A stretch of 64,000 bases of DNA from JAGOUB01 sp964648045 (GTDB lineage Bacteria > Patescibacteriota > Gracilibacteria > Peribacterales > Peribacteraceae), in assembly GCA_964648045.1 (NCBI GenBank), contig CAZYNU010000001.1, positions 22,748 through 86,747 of the forward strand. The letters are read 5' to 3'. Positions 16,644 to 25,048 of this stretch are shown piece after piece. The notes under the pieces were generated by a model that did not search any database, was not told the origin of the DNA, and saw only the letters and a program-made list of their open reading frames with translations. Numbering within the stretch: position 1 is the stretch's first letter; each line of letters starts with the position of its first letter. Position numbers and translations under genes: made by a program.

Positions 16644-16904
16644 TTAGCGGCTGACACGGATAGAGGTGAAGTAATACGGCGTGCGAACCGTCACCCGATG
16701 GCCAAGCGACTGGATTTGCTGACGCAAGGAGCGCAACTTTTGACGAGCAGGCAGGCGCACAGCAACCTGAGCACGAGGCTGAGCCTTCAGCCAGTCGAGT
16801 AGAGCCGGGCCGCGATGCACGAACAGATCGTCTGACCAGCGGGTGCAATCGACAGTGCCAGGGACGAGAGCGGGAGCAGAGAGGATAGCGGGGGTCATGG
16901 CCAT
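16644..16904 (-). CDS. Small basic hypothetical protein
   Basis: An 86-residue reading frame (or 84 from ATG 16898), Arg-rich at the C terminus (LRSLRQQIQSLGHRVTVRTP), with no recognised family. Coding potential is uncertain. In favour: a TTGACC-N16-TACACT promoter ends right at the start codon and the gene points the same way as the RluA/trpS/maf operon. If that promoter is real, the message would start at about ATG 16898 and be leaderless. Confidence 0.45.
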   Translation of the reverse strand: MAMTPAILSAPALVPGTVDCTRWSDDLFVHRGPALLDWLKAQPRAQVAVRLPARQKLRSLRQQIQSLGHRVTVRTPYYFTSIRVSR

Positions 16905-16905
16905 A

Positions 16906-16933
16906 AGTGTACGCACGTACACCTTTCGGTCAA
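16906..16933 (-). promoter_or_regulatory. Putative promoter with overlapping inverted repeat
   Basis: On the minus strand, -35 TTGACC (16928-16933), 16-base spacer, -10 TACACT (16906-16911). The inverted repeat GTGTAC-N4-GTACAC (16907-16922) covers the -10 and spacer and could be an operator. Confidence 0.45.
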
Positions 16934-17023
16934 TACAGCTGTCGAGGCCGATATTTCAAGATCCCTCTAAGGAAAAACCATATGAGCGGCAAACAGCATA
17001 TGGTGTACATTCATTCACCTATC

Positions 17024-17078
17024 GCAAAAAGACCACTCACGTGGCCTTTTTGTGTTTGTTTGCCGTCTCTCCTGAGGC
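17024..17078. repeat. 55-bp exact direct repeat, copy 1 (contains bidirectional terminator hairpin)
   Basis: Identical over 55 bases to 63946-64000, same orientation, with divergence immediately on the left side of both copies. The first part is a hairpin, AAAAAGACCAC-TCAC-GTGGCCTTTTT (one G-T pair), that can terminate transcription in both directions. The remaining ~28 bases (TTTGCCGTCTCTCCTGAGGC at the end) are not part of that hairpin and are conserved all the same. Copy 2 runs to the window edge, so the full repeat may be longer. Confidence 0.9.
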
Positions 17079-17705
17079 GACAGTGACGTTTGCGGTCACC
17101 TAGCCTGTGAACGGAAAGGGGCGGAGGCGAGGGGGCCTCAGTTCTCTGCCGCGCTCTGGTCTCTTGTTTCTCCTCGTGACCCGACGAAGTCCCCGGACCG
17201 GTCTGCTGCAAAAGTCCAAAGAGGACGAGTGAGAGACACTGGGGAGGAAGGGAGTTCGCTGGAAAGGAACCCTCGGTCTTTCCAACGGTATTGCGGAGCA
17301 GAGAGGACTGTGGCCACGCTGGGAGCAAGGACGGTCGCTAGACCCAGGTGTGTTGCAAAGTGGATTTGCTGATGTGTGGCCGGGAGGAACGTTTGCGATG
17401 CATGACCACGGTCCTCTCTACGATTGTGATGGTTGGTGATGTGAAGGGGCGGGGGGGGTCGTCTTGGTAGTGGGGGCAGGGCCCTGCCCCGGTCACCAAG
17501 CTTCTTCCTTCCGTATGTGTGTGAACTGTTTGTGTGTGACTTGTTCTGGGTTCCGACTCCGAACAAATCATGTCAATGTACGGGGACATCTTCGGAACGG
17601 CAATGATTGGGTCTGGCTCCAAGACCCAGAATATTGGGATGTATGCAAAAAGTGTTCGTTTTTGGCTAACTAGAGGGCAGGCAAAAACAGCGCCTTTTAC
17701 ACTTC
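17079..17705. ncRNA. Candidate large structured non-coding RNA or repeat element
   Basis: This ~630-base gene-free stretch between glyA and the gene at 16644 holds no convincing reading frame but many helices. An outer 13-bp helix pairs 17301-17313 with 17406-17418 (one G-T). Nested inside are 17312-17317/17376-17381 (GGCCAC/GTGGCC), 17319-17323/17343-17347 (CTGGG/CCCAG) and 17355-17359/17365-17369 (GCAAA/TTTGC). Other hairpins are 17463-17500 (CTTGGT...ACCAAG with a GGGGCAGGG palindrome), 17541-17546/17561-17566, and 17608-17614/17622-17628. It is unlike RNase P, tmRNA or SRP RNA as far as I can check. Strand is unknown; the 55-bp terminator repeat bounds it on the left. Confidence 0.35.
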
Positions 17706-17707
17706 TT

Positions 17708-19012
17708 TCAGAGCGTCGGTACGCCCGGCACCGGGAATGGCCGGCAAAAGGCCGTAACGTCAGCGTGGAGTTTCTTGAGCGCGTCGGCATCTCCCCGCTT
17801 CTCGATGGCCTGGCAGATGAAGTCGGCGAGCGTCTTCATGTCGCCCTCCTTCATGCCACGCGTGGTGATGGCCGGCGTGCCGATGCGAAGGCCGCTTGGC
17901 TTGTAGGGTGGGAGTGGATCGTCGGGGATGGTGCTCTTGCTGGCGGTGATACCCGCCAGGTCGAGGACTTGGTCGGCCTCCGAGCCATCGATCTGCCAGC
18001 TCTTCATGCAATCGACGACCATCAGGTGGTTGTCGGTGCCACCAGTGACCAAACTGCAACCGCGCTCCATGAGTGAATCGGCCAACTGCTTGGCGTTCTT
18101 GATGACCTGCTGCGCGTAGGCCTGGAAGGCGGGCTGGCTAGCCTCCAGCAACGCCACAGCAATGGCCGCCGTCTGGTGCATATGCGGGCCGCCCTGGAAG
18201 CCAGGAAAGACACTGCGATCGATGAGCGTGGGGAGATTTTCAATCGTCTTCTCGGGCGCTTTCAGGGGATTTCCCACGGTGCCCTTGCTGAGAATCATCG
18301 CACCACGCGGGCCACGAAGTGTCTTGTGCGTTGTGGTCGTCATAATCTGAAACCCGTCATCAAGGGGGTTTCGCAGCGCCTTACCGGCGATAAGGCCGGC
18401 AATGTGTGCCATGTCGGCCATGGCCACCGCTCCCACCTCGTCGGCGATCGATTGAATGATGGCGAAATCGAGCTGACGCGGATACGCCGAGAAACCCGCC
18501 AGAATGATCTTGGGACGCTCCTTCTTGGCCGTCTCGCGAAGCGCATCGTAGTCGATACGGCCGGTGGCCACATCGGCGATGCCGTACCGCACGAAGCGAT
18601 AGAGCTTACTCATGTACGTCACGGGGCTGCCGTGTGTAAGGTGACCACCGTGGCTTAGATCCATGCCGAGCACCGTGTCACCCGGCTCCAGCCAGGCAAA
18701 ATACGTGGCGATGTTGGCAGCAGCGCCAGAGAGCGGCTGCACGTTGGCATGGTCGGACCCGAAGAGCGCTTTTGCGCGGTCGATCGCCAGCTGCTCCACG
18801 GTATCGGTGAATTCTTGGCCGGCGTAATAGCGCCGACCCGGATACCCCTCAGAGTACTTATTCGTAAAGATCGTGCCCAACGTCTCTAGCACCGCTTCGG
18901 AAACATAGTTCTCCGACGCGATCAATTCCACGCCGTCCCGCTGCCGGCCCATCTCGCCCGTAAGGGCGGCGAACACGGCGGGATCGGTCTGCTGGAGGTG
19001 AAGGAAAGACAT
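17708..19012 (-). CDS. glyA: Serine hydroxymethyltransferase
   Basis: A 434-residue PLP enzyme converting serine plus tetrahydrofolate to glycine plus methylene-THF in one-carbon metabolism. Signatures: ELIASENYVSEAVLETLGT, the YPGRRYYAG substrate loop, and the PLP lysine in TTTTHKTLRGPRGA; the C-terminal RIGTPAITTRGM is present. Length fits the family (~415-435). Transcribed alone. The leader before the ATG is C/T-rich (CTCTTCCACTC) without SD. Downstream lies the large structured intergenic region. Confidence 0.96.
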   Translation of the reverse strand: MSFLHLQQTDPAVFAALTGEMGRQRDGVELIASENYVSEAVLETLGTIFTNKYSEGYPGRRYYAGQEFTDTVEQLAIDRAKALFGSDHANVQPLSGAAANIATYFAWLEPGDTVLGMDLSHGGHLTHGSPVTYMSKLYRFVRYGIADVATGRIDYDALRETAKKERPKIILAGFSAYPRQLDFAIIQSIADEVGAVAMADMAHIAGLIAGKALRNPLDDGFQIMTTTTHKTLRGPRGAMILSKGTVGNPLKAPEKTIENLPTLIDRSVFPGFQGGPHMHQTAAIAVALLEASQPAFQAYAQQVIKNAKQLADSLMERGCSLVTGGTDNHLMVVDCMKSWQIDGSEADQVLDLAGITASKSTIPDDPLPPYKPSGLRIGTPAITTRGMKEGDMKTLADFICQAIEKRGDADALKKLHADVTAFCRPFPVPGVPTL

Positions 19013-19060
19013 GAGTGGAAGAGTACCTGAGTCTGTTGGTGGGTTCCAAAATTAGAGATA

Positions 19061-19332
19061 TGCCACCTTTTGCAGCGCGCAAAAGGTGTCGCCAAAACTC
19101 TGGCGCGCGCCCACACCGTTGCCAAAGACGCCACCGTGCGCCGGGGGCGAAGAGCGAGGTACGTATCAGGCAAGCGGAATGAGAACGTGGAGCGTTGGCG
19201 CGACGCGCTTTCATGCTCCCAGAGACAAACTCTTGAGCCCAAGTCCCGAAGGGGCGAGAGGCGAAAGGCTTGGCTCGCAGTCCCTTTCGAGAGTCACTTC
19301 TTTGTGCGCGACAAAGAAGTGCCAACCGTCTG
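19061..19332. repeat. Palindrome-rich intergenic repeat, element A
   Basis: The 373-base gap between glyA and the DsbA-like gene carries no gene but two REP-like palindromes: CACCTTTTGC...GCAAAAGGTG (~19064-19088) and CACTTCTTTGT-GCGCG-ACAAAGAAGTG (~19295-19321), each followed by GCCAA-type trailer bases. Positions 19123-19151 match the reverse complement of 55138-55166 with 28 of 29 bases. A second block (GGAGCGTTGGCGCGAC near 19190) resembles GGAGCGTTTGGCGTGCGAC near 55353. This defines a dispersed repeat family with element B. Confidence 0.75.
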
Positions 19333-19339
19333 ATTCCAC

Positions 19340-19365
19340 AAAAAAAGAGAGCCGAAGCCCTCTCT
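19340..19365 (-). terminator. Intrinsic terminator of the DsbA-like gene
   Basis: On the minus strand, AGAGAG, an 8-base GGCTTCGG loop, CTCTCT and then seven T. It lies about 20 bases after the stop of the gene at 19386. Confidence 0.85.
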
Positions 19366-19385
19366 TCTTAGACGAGAGACGTGGA

Positions 19386-19985
19386 TCAGAGCTTCGATCC
19401 AACTTTGGACAACGCCTCAGCCACAGCCTTATCGAGCGTCGTACCATCCTGGATGACGATCTTCTGACCGTTCACGAAGAACGTCGGAGTGGAATCCACG
19501 CCCAGCTTGAGCCCTTCCCGGTAATCGGCATCGACCACGTCTTCCTTAATGCCCGAGCGAAGGCAACGATCGAAAATGTCGGTATCGAGATTGAACTGCT
19601 GGGCCCATTCAACGAAGGGCCGACCGGACAGCTCATCCTGGTGCTCGTAGACCCAATCAATCCACTCCCAATACTTTCCCTGGTCAGCCGCGCACTCGGC
19701 GGCCTGCGCGGCCTGGTAGGCATAGCGATGAATCGACTGCAGTGGGAAATGCTTAAATTCGAAGCGAATCTGCTTGCCGTATTTCGCTATCAGCGGCTTT
19801 ACCACCTGCGCCGTGACGGTCTTGCAAGCCGGACACTCCAGATCGGCGAATTCGGTGACGACTACGCCCGCGTTCTCGGCAGTGGCAGGGTGTGGCAGGG
19901 CCGACGACTCAGCCGAAATGCCCGTCGTGTCGACGAAGCAGGCCGAGAGCAAGAGCGCAGGAACGAGGAGAAGGAGACGACGCAT
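19386..19985 (-). CDS. DsbA-family thioredoxin-fold lipoprotein
   Basis: A 199-residue lipoprotein (signal MRRLLLLVPALLLSAC, lipobox LSAC) with a DsbA/BdbD-like fold. The CPAC active site is in EFADLECPACKTVTAQVV near residue 52, the helical insertion has HFPLQSIHRYAYQAAQAAEC, and the cis-Pro loop is VDSTPTFFVNGQ. It should oxidise or isomerise disulfides in exported proteins, such as the Cys-rich protein at 209. DipZ at 7040 could maintain its redox state. Monocistronic, with a clear terminator and the repeat element A downstream. Confidence 0.9.
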   Translation of the reverse strand: MRRLLLLVPALLLSACFVDTTGISAESSALPHPATAENAGVVVTEFADLECPACKTVTAQVVKPLIAKYGKQIRFEFKHFPLQSIHRYAYQAAQAAECAADQGKYWEWIDWVYEHQDELSGRPFVEWAQQFNLDTDIFDRCLRSGIKEDVVDADYREGLKLGVDSTPTFFVNGQKIVIQDGTTLDKAVAEALSKVGSKL

Positions 19986-20070
19986 AGTAGGGGCATTCTG
20001 TGAGTTCCGAAGAGAAAAGACAAGGGCGCGATATGGGCGGCGTGGCGGGCGACTGCTACCCTAGGCGTCG

Positions 20071-21540
20071 ATGTCGCTCTACCGCGCCTACCGCCCCCAC
20101 ACACTGGCCGATGTCATTGGCCAAGATCACATCGTGGGCATCTTAGAAAAGAGCCTGGAACAGGACCGCCTGTCGCATGCCTACCTGTTCTCTGGTCCAC
20201 GCGGCACGGGCAAAACGTCGGTAGCACGTATCTTGGCGCGCGCACTGCTCACGCGCGGCACCGACGAAGCGCGCCGCGCCCAATTGCTCAAAGGTATTGA
20301 AGAAAACAGCCTGGTCGACCTAGTGGAAATCGACGCCGCCTCCAATCGCCGCATCGACGACGTACGTGCGCTCTTAGAGGGAATCGTCTTTCCGCCCGTG
20401 GCTGCCGCCGCCAAGGTCTACATCGTGGATGAGGTGCATATGCTCACTAAAGAAGCGTTCAACGCCCTGCTCAAGACATTGGAGGAGCCGCCGCCGTACG
20501 CCTTTTTCATTCTGGCCACCACCGAACTGCACAAAGTACCGCCCACCATCCAATCGCGCTGCCAGCGCTTCCAGTTCCGTCAAATTCGAGAGGAAGACAT
20601 CATACGCCGCCTGCAAACGGTGGCCGATGCCGAGAAGATCGATATTGATCGCCCCGCCCTGCGCGCCGTGGCAACCATCGCGCGTGGCGGCATGCGCGAC
20701 GCCCTCTCGCTCCTCGATCAGCTGCGCTCACTGCCAAGCATTCGCGACACCGACGTGGCCGAGCGCATCGGCGAAAGCGGACATGCCCAGGCGGCAGCCC
20801 TCCTTAGCGCCGTGGAAGCGGGTGACAGCGGCGCTATTCTGCACCTAACGGCCGACTTGGAGCGCCTGGCCGTACCGCCGGAGAACGTCCTGAGAATCAT
20901 TCTGGAAACGCTGCGAGAGAACTTGCCCGCCGCCCTGCCCCAGCCCGCCGCGGCCGCCCGCGCCATGAGTCGCCTGGACGCCATCTTGTGGTGCTTGAGG
21001 GAGCTTCGCACCTCGCCCGCACCAATGATTGCCCTAGAGGCGGGACTGCTTCGCGCTGCCGGTTTCGGTTCGGAACCAGCGGCCCAGCATGTTCCGACCG
21101 CCCCTCCGGTCGCCACTCCCCCACCCGCCGCCGCGCTCGCCAGGAAAACGACACCCACCCCGCCGCCCGCCGAAACACCAATACCCACTCCGGTCGCACC
21201 CGCCGTCTCGGCCGTTATCGAGGCACCAGCACTCGATTTAGACAGTCTGCGTCAGGCCTGGGCTGGGATCGCCGCCAAAGTGGAACCATCATCGGCGCGC
21301 ATGTCACTCAAAGACGCGCGTCTCACGGGCATGGAAGGAACGACGATCACGCTCACGTTCAGCTCACGCTTCCATCGCGATAAATCTGCCACCGCCGAAG
21401 GTAGCCGCTCGTTGGAAGGTCTCTTGCAAGACGCCTTCAAGGTGCCGATCCGAGTCAATTTTGTGGTAGACGGCGTCAGCACTGGCCAAACCGAGCGCGA
21501 GGTTGTGAATGTGGCCGCCATGGCAGCGGAGATTTTCTGA
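20071..21540 (+). CDS. dnaX: DNA polymerase III subunit tau/gamma, lacking the zinc module
   Basis: A 489-residue clamp-loader ATPase. Walker A is SGPRGTGKTSVARILARAL, Walker B/DExx is VYIVDEVHML, sensor 1 is LATTELHKVPPTIQSRC. Residues ~350-395 form the Pro/Ala/Thr-rich linker of the tau form, with a C-terminal domain after it. The four-Cys zinc-binding insert usual after Walker A is absent: the sequence runs RALLTRGTDEARRAQLLKG with no Cys. No slippery frameshift heptamer stood out. TACCCT lies 8 bases before the ATG (20057-20062), a likely leaderless start. Confidence 0.93.
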   Translation: MSLYRAYRPHTLADVIGQDHIVGILEKSLEQDRLSHAYLFSGPRGTGKTSVARILARALLTRGTDEARRAQLLKGIEENSLVDLVEIDAASNRRIDDVRALLEGIVFPPVAAAAKVYIVDEVHMLTKEAFNALLKTLEEPPPYAFFILATTELHKVPPTIQSRCQRFQFRQIREEDIIRRLQTVADAEKIDIDRPALRAVATIARGGMRDALSLLDQLRSLPSIRDTDVAERIGESGHAQAAALLSAVEAGDSGAILHLTADLERLAVPPENVLRIILETLRENLPAALPQPAAAARAMSRLDAILWCLRELRTSPAPMIALEAGLLRAAGFGSEPAAQHVPTAPPVATPPPAAALARKTTPTPPPAETPIPTPVAPAVSAVIEAPALDLDSLRQAWAGIAAKVEPSSARMSLKDARLTGMEGTTITLTFSSRFHRDKSATAEGSRSLEGLLQDAFKVPIRVNFVVDGVSTGQTEREVVNVAAMAAEIF

Positions 21541-21593
21541 CCCTCAAACGCCGCCGAACATTCAGATGACGCCTGCCGCGCAAATTGTGTCAC

Positions 21594-22166
21594 TCACTGC
21601 GCCTTTTCCAGCTGTGCGAAGCTGATGAGACGCTTGAGCGCCGGATCGTAGAGGACCACGGTGCGCAGAGTGCCGTCGGTCGCGGTGCCGGCCGGAAGCG
21701 GTAGTGTCATGGCGCCGAATGGCGTGGGTAATGGACCAAGATCAACGGCCGACGCATCTGGAAAGGCATCATCACGCGGATCAACAACACCCGAAAGATA
21801 GATGTGAGGCGTGGGCGTGGGCGGCATAACGAAGGACGGACCAACAAAGAGTGTTGCAGGAAGGAGCAGCACCGACCCCATCACATCGTCATCGGCAGGC
21901 ACAAAGGTGCCGAGCCACCCTCCCTGCATGGCGGCCTGGGCATCTTGCGCAGTGCGAATGGCGGCCTGCTTATAGGGCGTCAAACTGCCCGTGGCGGCTT
22001 TGCCGGCAATCTCGATATCGGTCAAATGCTGCACCAATAGCGACTCTCGGGCATAGACGTAGAGCGGGTTCTGTTCGAGTGTCTGCGACGACGGAAAGTG
22101 GGCGGCGCCACAAGCGGCAAGGGCGAGGGCGGTAACGGCAACGAAAGGCAGGTGGATGATGCGCAT
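21594..22166 (-). CDS. Lipoprotein with DM13-like domain
   Basis: A 190-residue lipoprotein from ATG 22166 (MRIIHLPFVAVTALALAAC, lipobox LAAC). The C-terminal ~100 residues read like a DM13 domain: HIYLSGVVDPRDDAF, then VDLGPLPTPFGAMTLPLP, then RTVVLYDPALKRLISFAQL. DM13 domains are thought to take part in extracytoplasmic redox or electron transfer; no conserved Cys beyond the lipobox is seen, so function is open. TAGGCT ends 8 bases before the ATG (22075-22080 on plus numbering is not it; the box is 22175-22180), consistent with a leaderless transcript. Downstream of, and not overlapping, the coiled-coil gene. Confidence 0.7.
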   Translation of the reverse strand: MRIIHLPFVAVTALALAACGAAHFPSSQTLEQNPLYVYARESLLVQHLTDIEIAGKAATGSLTPYKQAAIRTAQDAQAAMQGGWLGTFVPADDDVMGSVLLLPATLFVGPSFVMPPTPTPHIYLSGVVDPRDDAFPDASAVDLGPLPTPFGAMTLPLPAGTATDGTLRTVVLYDPALKRLISFAQLEKAQ

Positions 22167-22201
22167 ACTCTCCAAGCCTACTGGAAAAACCCCCACAGCG
22201 G

Positions 22202-24331
22202 TCAAGCCGCTTGCCGCGTCGTATCCGGACGGAACGCGACGTCGTGACGCTGAAGCACGCCAAGATGGTGCAAAAAACCCTCGTGAAGCTGCCGAGCCTG
22301 CTGCTGACGCTCGTCGGAAATGGACTCACCATCGTGACGTAAAACCAAGGCTGTCTTGTCGTCCTCTCGACGATCAAGCGTCTCAACGGCGCGCTGAATA
22401 TCCGCCGTTTTCTTCGCCTCCACCGCCACGGCCTTCACGGCCTGCTTCTGCGGCTTATTAGGCGCAGATTTGGCGGTAGCGGTTTTCTTGGCGTCGCGCT
22501 GGACCGGCTTTCTAGCAGGTGCGGTGGCCGACACAGGCTTTTTCTCGAGCTTTGGCGCCTCCTGCCTCCGCGGAACGAGAGCAGCAGCCGACTTGGGAGC
22601 CACGGCCTCATCTGCGCGGTCGCCTTCTTCTGCCGCCTTGTCTTCGCCCTCTTCGTCGTCATCATCGTCCTCAACGGCGACGGGCGTGACGACTTCCTGT
22701 TCTTCGCCATCTTCGTCCAACTCCACCTCTTCTAGCTCCATCTGGTCGCCCTGCTTGTCCTCATCTGCATCGTCTTCGTTCACCTTTCCTTCCTCGTCGT
22801 CATCGCCCTCGGCAGCCACAGGCACCGGCTTCTTCGCATCTTGTACGGACGCGGGGGCGATGACGGCTAACGTCGGCTGCCTCTTGGCGGCAGGCACGGG
22901 CTCAGCCGGCTGCTCGGCAATGGGCTCGCCGGATTTGGCGGGGAGGGCACTCTTGGAAACAGCCTGCTGCTTGGCCTGCTCAACTATACGACCACGCTCC
23001 AGGCGCTCGGCGAAGGAGGCAAAACGCCCGGCACCGCCGGCCAATGCCGCCTCGTAGGCGGTCGCAAGGGGCTTGGAACCGATGGCCTTCACCTGCCGCT
23101 CCAAGGCCTGGCGCGACTCCTCGATGGCCTCCTCTTTTTGACCGGCGATCTCGGCTTCGTCCACGCTATGCATGAGCGTCATCAGTGTCGTGCGGCGCGG
23201 ATCGAGACGCTCGAGAGTCTCAATGTGCACTTTGGCGGCCTTCCAATCACCAGCGGCAAGCGCTGCCTTTACGGCTGCCTCTTCGGCATCAGCCGCCCGA
23301 CATCGCGCCTCTTCCGCATCGCGGGCAACCGACGCAGCTCGTGCGGCGTTACGGACGCTCTCGATGTACGCCGCCCGACCGGCCACAGAAAGCTGTAGGA
23401 ACGATGCGGGCGTACGGCGATAGAAAGCCGCGGGCATGTGCGCCGAAAAGCGATCGAGAACGCCTTCCGCCTCGTCGTAATCGGCACGCAATTGCTCGGC
23501 ACGAGCGATCTCGTAACGCAATACCGACCGTTCAAAACGCTCGATGTCCTTCGCATTCTCGGCCTGATCGAAGGCACGGCCAAGCATGCGGTAGGCCTCA
23601 TCGAGCGGCAAGCAGGCCTTAGTGCCGCTCGCCCGGGCAACAAGCTGGTGCTTCAACTTGCTGTGCGCCTCGTCCAGCTCGCCCGAAAGTTGGCGCAGGT
23701 CTTCGCGGAACGAAGCCAAGGCCGTGCGACGCGACGAGAGCGACAGATTCAGAAAAACGGCGTCGTCGCGCAGGGTGTAACTCGCGGGAATACGCTGGGC
23801 ATGTGCCTCCTTCAATAACTGGTCACGCTCCAGCCGAACGGCGATAGCTCGGTCGATCTCGATGGGCAAAATCTGCTGAATTTGACTCTCTTTATGCTTA
23901 TAGTCGTAGGAGGGACTACGGTAGAACAACTCCCACTCGGCCGCATCGCGCTGGCTGATGGAACCGCGACCGCGATCTAGTTCGCGCTCCATGCGGGAGT
24001 GCAGTACGCGCGCCGACTGCAAATGCTCGCTGAAGAGCATGCGCACGAAACGCTCCCAACCAGCCACCTCGTCTTCCTCCTCCGAAATGTATTGCAAACC
24101 CGAGAGGAGATTCTGATGGTCGGAAGCACCGGCTGCGCCCATTTCATTAAAGGTGATGTGGGCATAGAGACCAACGCGGGTCTTGATACGTTGAATGCGT
24201 CGCTGAAGCTGTCGCTGTGACTGCTTTTCAGCATGCTCTTGTCTCTTCTCTTCCTCCATAGCCAGCACGAAGGCATCCTCCGTGTCGTGGTCCAGCTCGT
24301 CTTCGCCGGCGGTGGGATGGTGGGACACCAT
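22202..24331 (-). CDS. Long charged coiled-coil hypothetical protein
   Basis: A 709-residue protein, no signal peptide or membrane segment. Residues 1-~480 are Ala/Glu/Arg-rich, helical and probably coiled-coil (e.g. EAERCRAADAEEAAVKAALA-like stretches). Residues ~480-600 form a very acidic, low-complexity linker. The last ~110 residues return to Lys/Ala-rich helix (ADIQRAVETLDRREDDKTAL). No family recognised; a cytoskeletal or scaffold role is speculation. ATG 24331 is chosen because the frame further upstream only shadows dcd. TATGCT ends 9 bases before it (24341-24346). Divergent from dcd with an ~80-base gap. Confidence 0.75.
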   Translation of the reverse strand: MVSHHPTAGEDELDHDTEDAFVLAMEEEKRQEHAEKQSQRQLQRRIQRIKTRVGLYAHITFNEMGAAGASDHQNLLSGLQYISEEEDEVAGWERFVRMLFSEHLQSARVLHSRMERELDRGRGSISQRDAAEWELFYRSPSYDYKHKESQIQQILPIEIDRAIAVRLERDQLLKEAHAQRIPASYTLRDDAVFLNLSLSSRRTALASFREDLRQLSGELDEAHSKLKHQLVARASGTKACLPLDEAYRMLGRAFDQAENAKDIERFERSVLRYEIARAEQLRADYDEAEGVLDRFSAHMPAAFYRRTPASFLQLSVAGRAAYIESVRNAARAASVARDAEEARCRAADAEEAAVKAALAAGDWKAAKVHIETLERLDPRRTTLMTLMHSVDEAEIAGQKEEAIEESRQALERQVKAIGSKPLATAYEAALAGGAGRFASFAERLERGRIVEQAKQQAVSKSALPAKSGEPIAEQPAEPVPAAKRQPTLAVIAPASVQDAKKPVPVAAEGDDDEEGKVNEDDADEDKQGDQMELEEVELDEDGEEQEVVTPVAVEDDDDDEEGEDKAAEEGDRADEAVAPKSAAALVPRRQEAPKLEKKPVSATAPARKPVQRDAKKTATAKSAPNKPQKQAVKAVAVEAKKTADIQRAVETLDRREDDKTALVLRHDGESISDERQQQARQLHEGFLHHLGVLQRHDVAFRPDTTRQAA

Positions 24332-24409
24332 GGGCCGCCCAGCATAGCAGATGGACGCCAGCGCCAACTGCCCTTGAGCCGGATCACCGGCAACCTCTAT
24401 CCTGCGCCT

Positions 24410-25000
24410 ATGATTCTCTCTGATCGAGATATTAAGGAAGAAATCCGCAGCGGCCGCGTGAAGATCGATAGCGACCAGACGCTGGAGCAGATGCACATCG
24501 CTGCCTCCAGCTTGGACCTGCGTCTGGGAAACACCTTCAAGCTCTACGAGCACAGCCGCTTCGCCATTTTGGATCCCATGAAACCCGAATCGTTCGCGGG
24601 CAATATGCGCACCATCGTGGTGCCCTCGGGCGAGCCCTTCATCGTGCAGCCGGGCGAGTTCGTGCTGGGCGTCACCTGCGAGACTGTGACGGTGCCCGAC
24701 GATTTGGTGGTGCGTGTGGAAGGACGCAGCTCGCTTGGCCGCCTGGGCATCATCATCCACTCCACCGCCGGCTTCGTGGACCCGGGCTTTTCGGGCACGA
24801 TCACGCTCGAAATCAGCAACTTGAACCGCCTGCCCGTGGCGCTCTACCCCGGCATGCGCATCTGCCAGATCGCCTTCGAGAAGATGACCAGCCCGGCCGA
24901 GACACCCTACAATAAGAAGGTCGGCAGCAAGTACCAGGGCCAGGTTCTACCGGAAGAGAGCCGCCTAGCGGCGGATATGGAGTTCATGAAAAAGGTCTGA
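24410..25000 (+). CDS. dcd: dCTP deaminase
   Basis: A 196-residue trimeric deaminase/dUTPase-fold enzyme that converts dCTP to dUTP (or dUMP if bifunctional) for dTTP synthesis. Signatures: N-terminal MILSDRDIKEEI, AASSLDLRLGNTF, the nucleotide loop VEGRSSLGRLGIIIHSTAGF with catalytic Glu in DPGFSGTITLEISN, and the C-terminal GSKYQGQ. ATG 24410 is the family start. It has TATCCT 6 bases upstream and a TTGAGC box 18 bases before that, the clearest leaderless promoter arrangement in the window. Confidence 0.95.
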   Translation: MILSDRDIKEEIRSGRVKIDSDQTLEQMHIAASSLDLRLGNTFKLYEHSRFAILDPMKPESFAGNMRTIVVPSGEPFIVQPGEFVLGVTCETVTVPDDLVVRVEGRSSLGRLGIIIHSTAGFVDPGFSGTITLEISNLNRLPVALYPGMRICQIAFEKMTSPAETPYNKKVGSKYQGQVLPEESRLAADMEFMKKV

Positions 25001-25002
25001 CG

Positions 25003-25035
25003 CAAAAAAGCCCACTTCCCAATCGGGAAGTGGGC
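25003..25035 (-). terminator. Intrinsic terminator of the SpoVG-like gene
   Basis: Perfect 11-bp stem GCCCACTTCCC/GGGAAGTGGGC with a 4-base loop, followed on the minus strand by six T. Located 3-35 bases after the dcd stop on the other strand. Confidence 0.9.
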
Positions 25036-25048
25036 GGTTGAAAGGTGA

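Noticed and set aside
17079..17705. RNase P RNA, tmRNA or SRP RNA
   Set aside because: Looked for the RNase P core (GGAAAGUCC, ACAGAA), tmRNA ends with a tag frame and the SRP GGAAG/AGCAG loop on both strands; only a partial CGGAAGGAAG-like match was found, without the needed context.
17138..17790. Minus-strand open frames of 142 and 150 codons in the non-coding region
   Set aside because: Pro/Arg/His-rich, low-complexity, overlapping palindromes and the glyA end; no start signal or homology.
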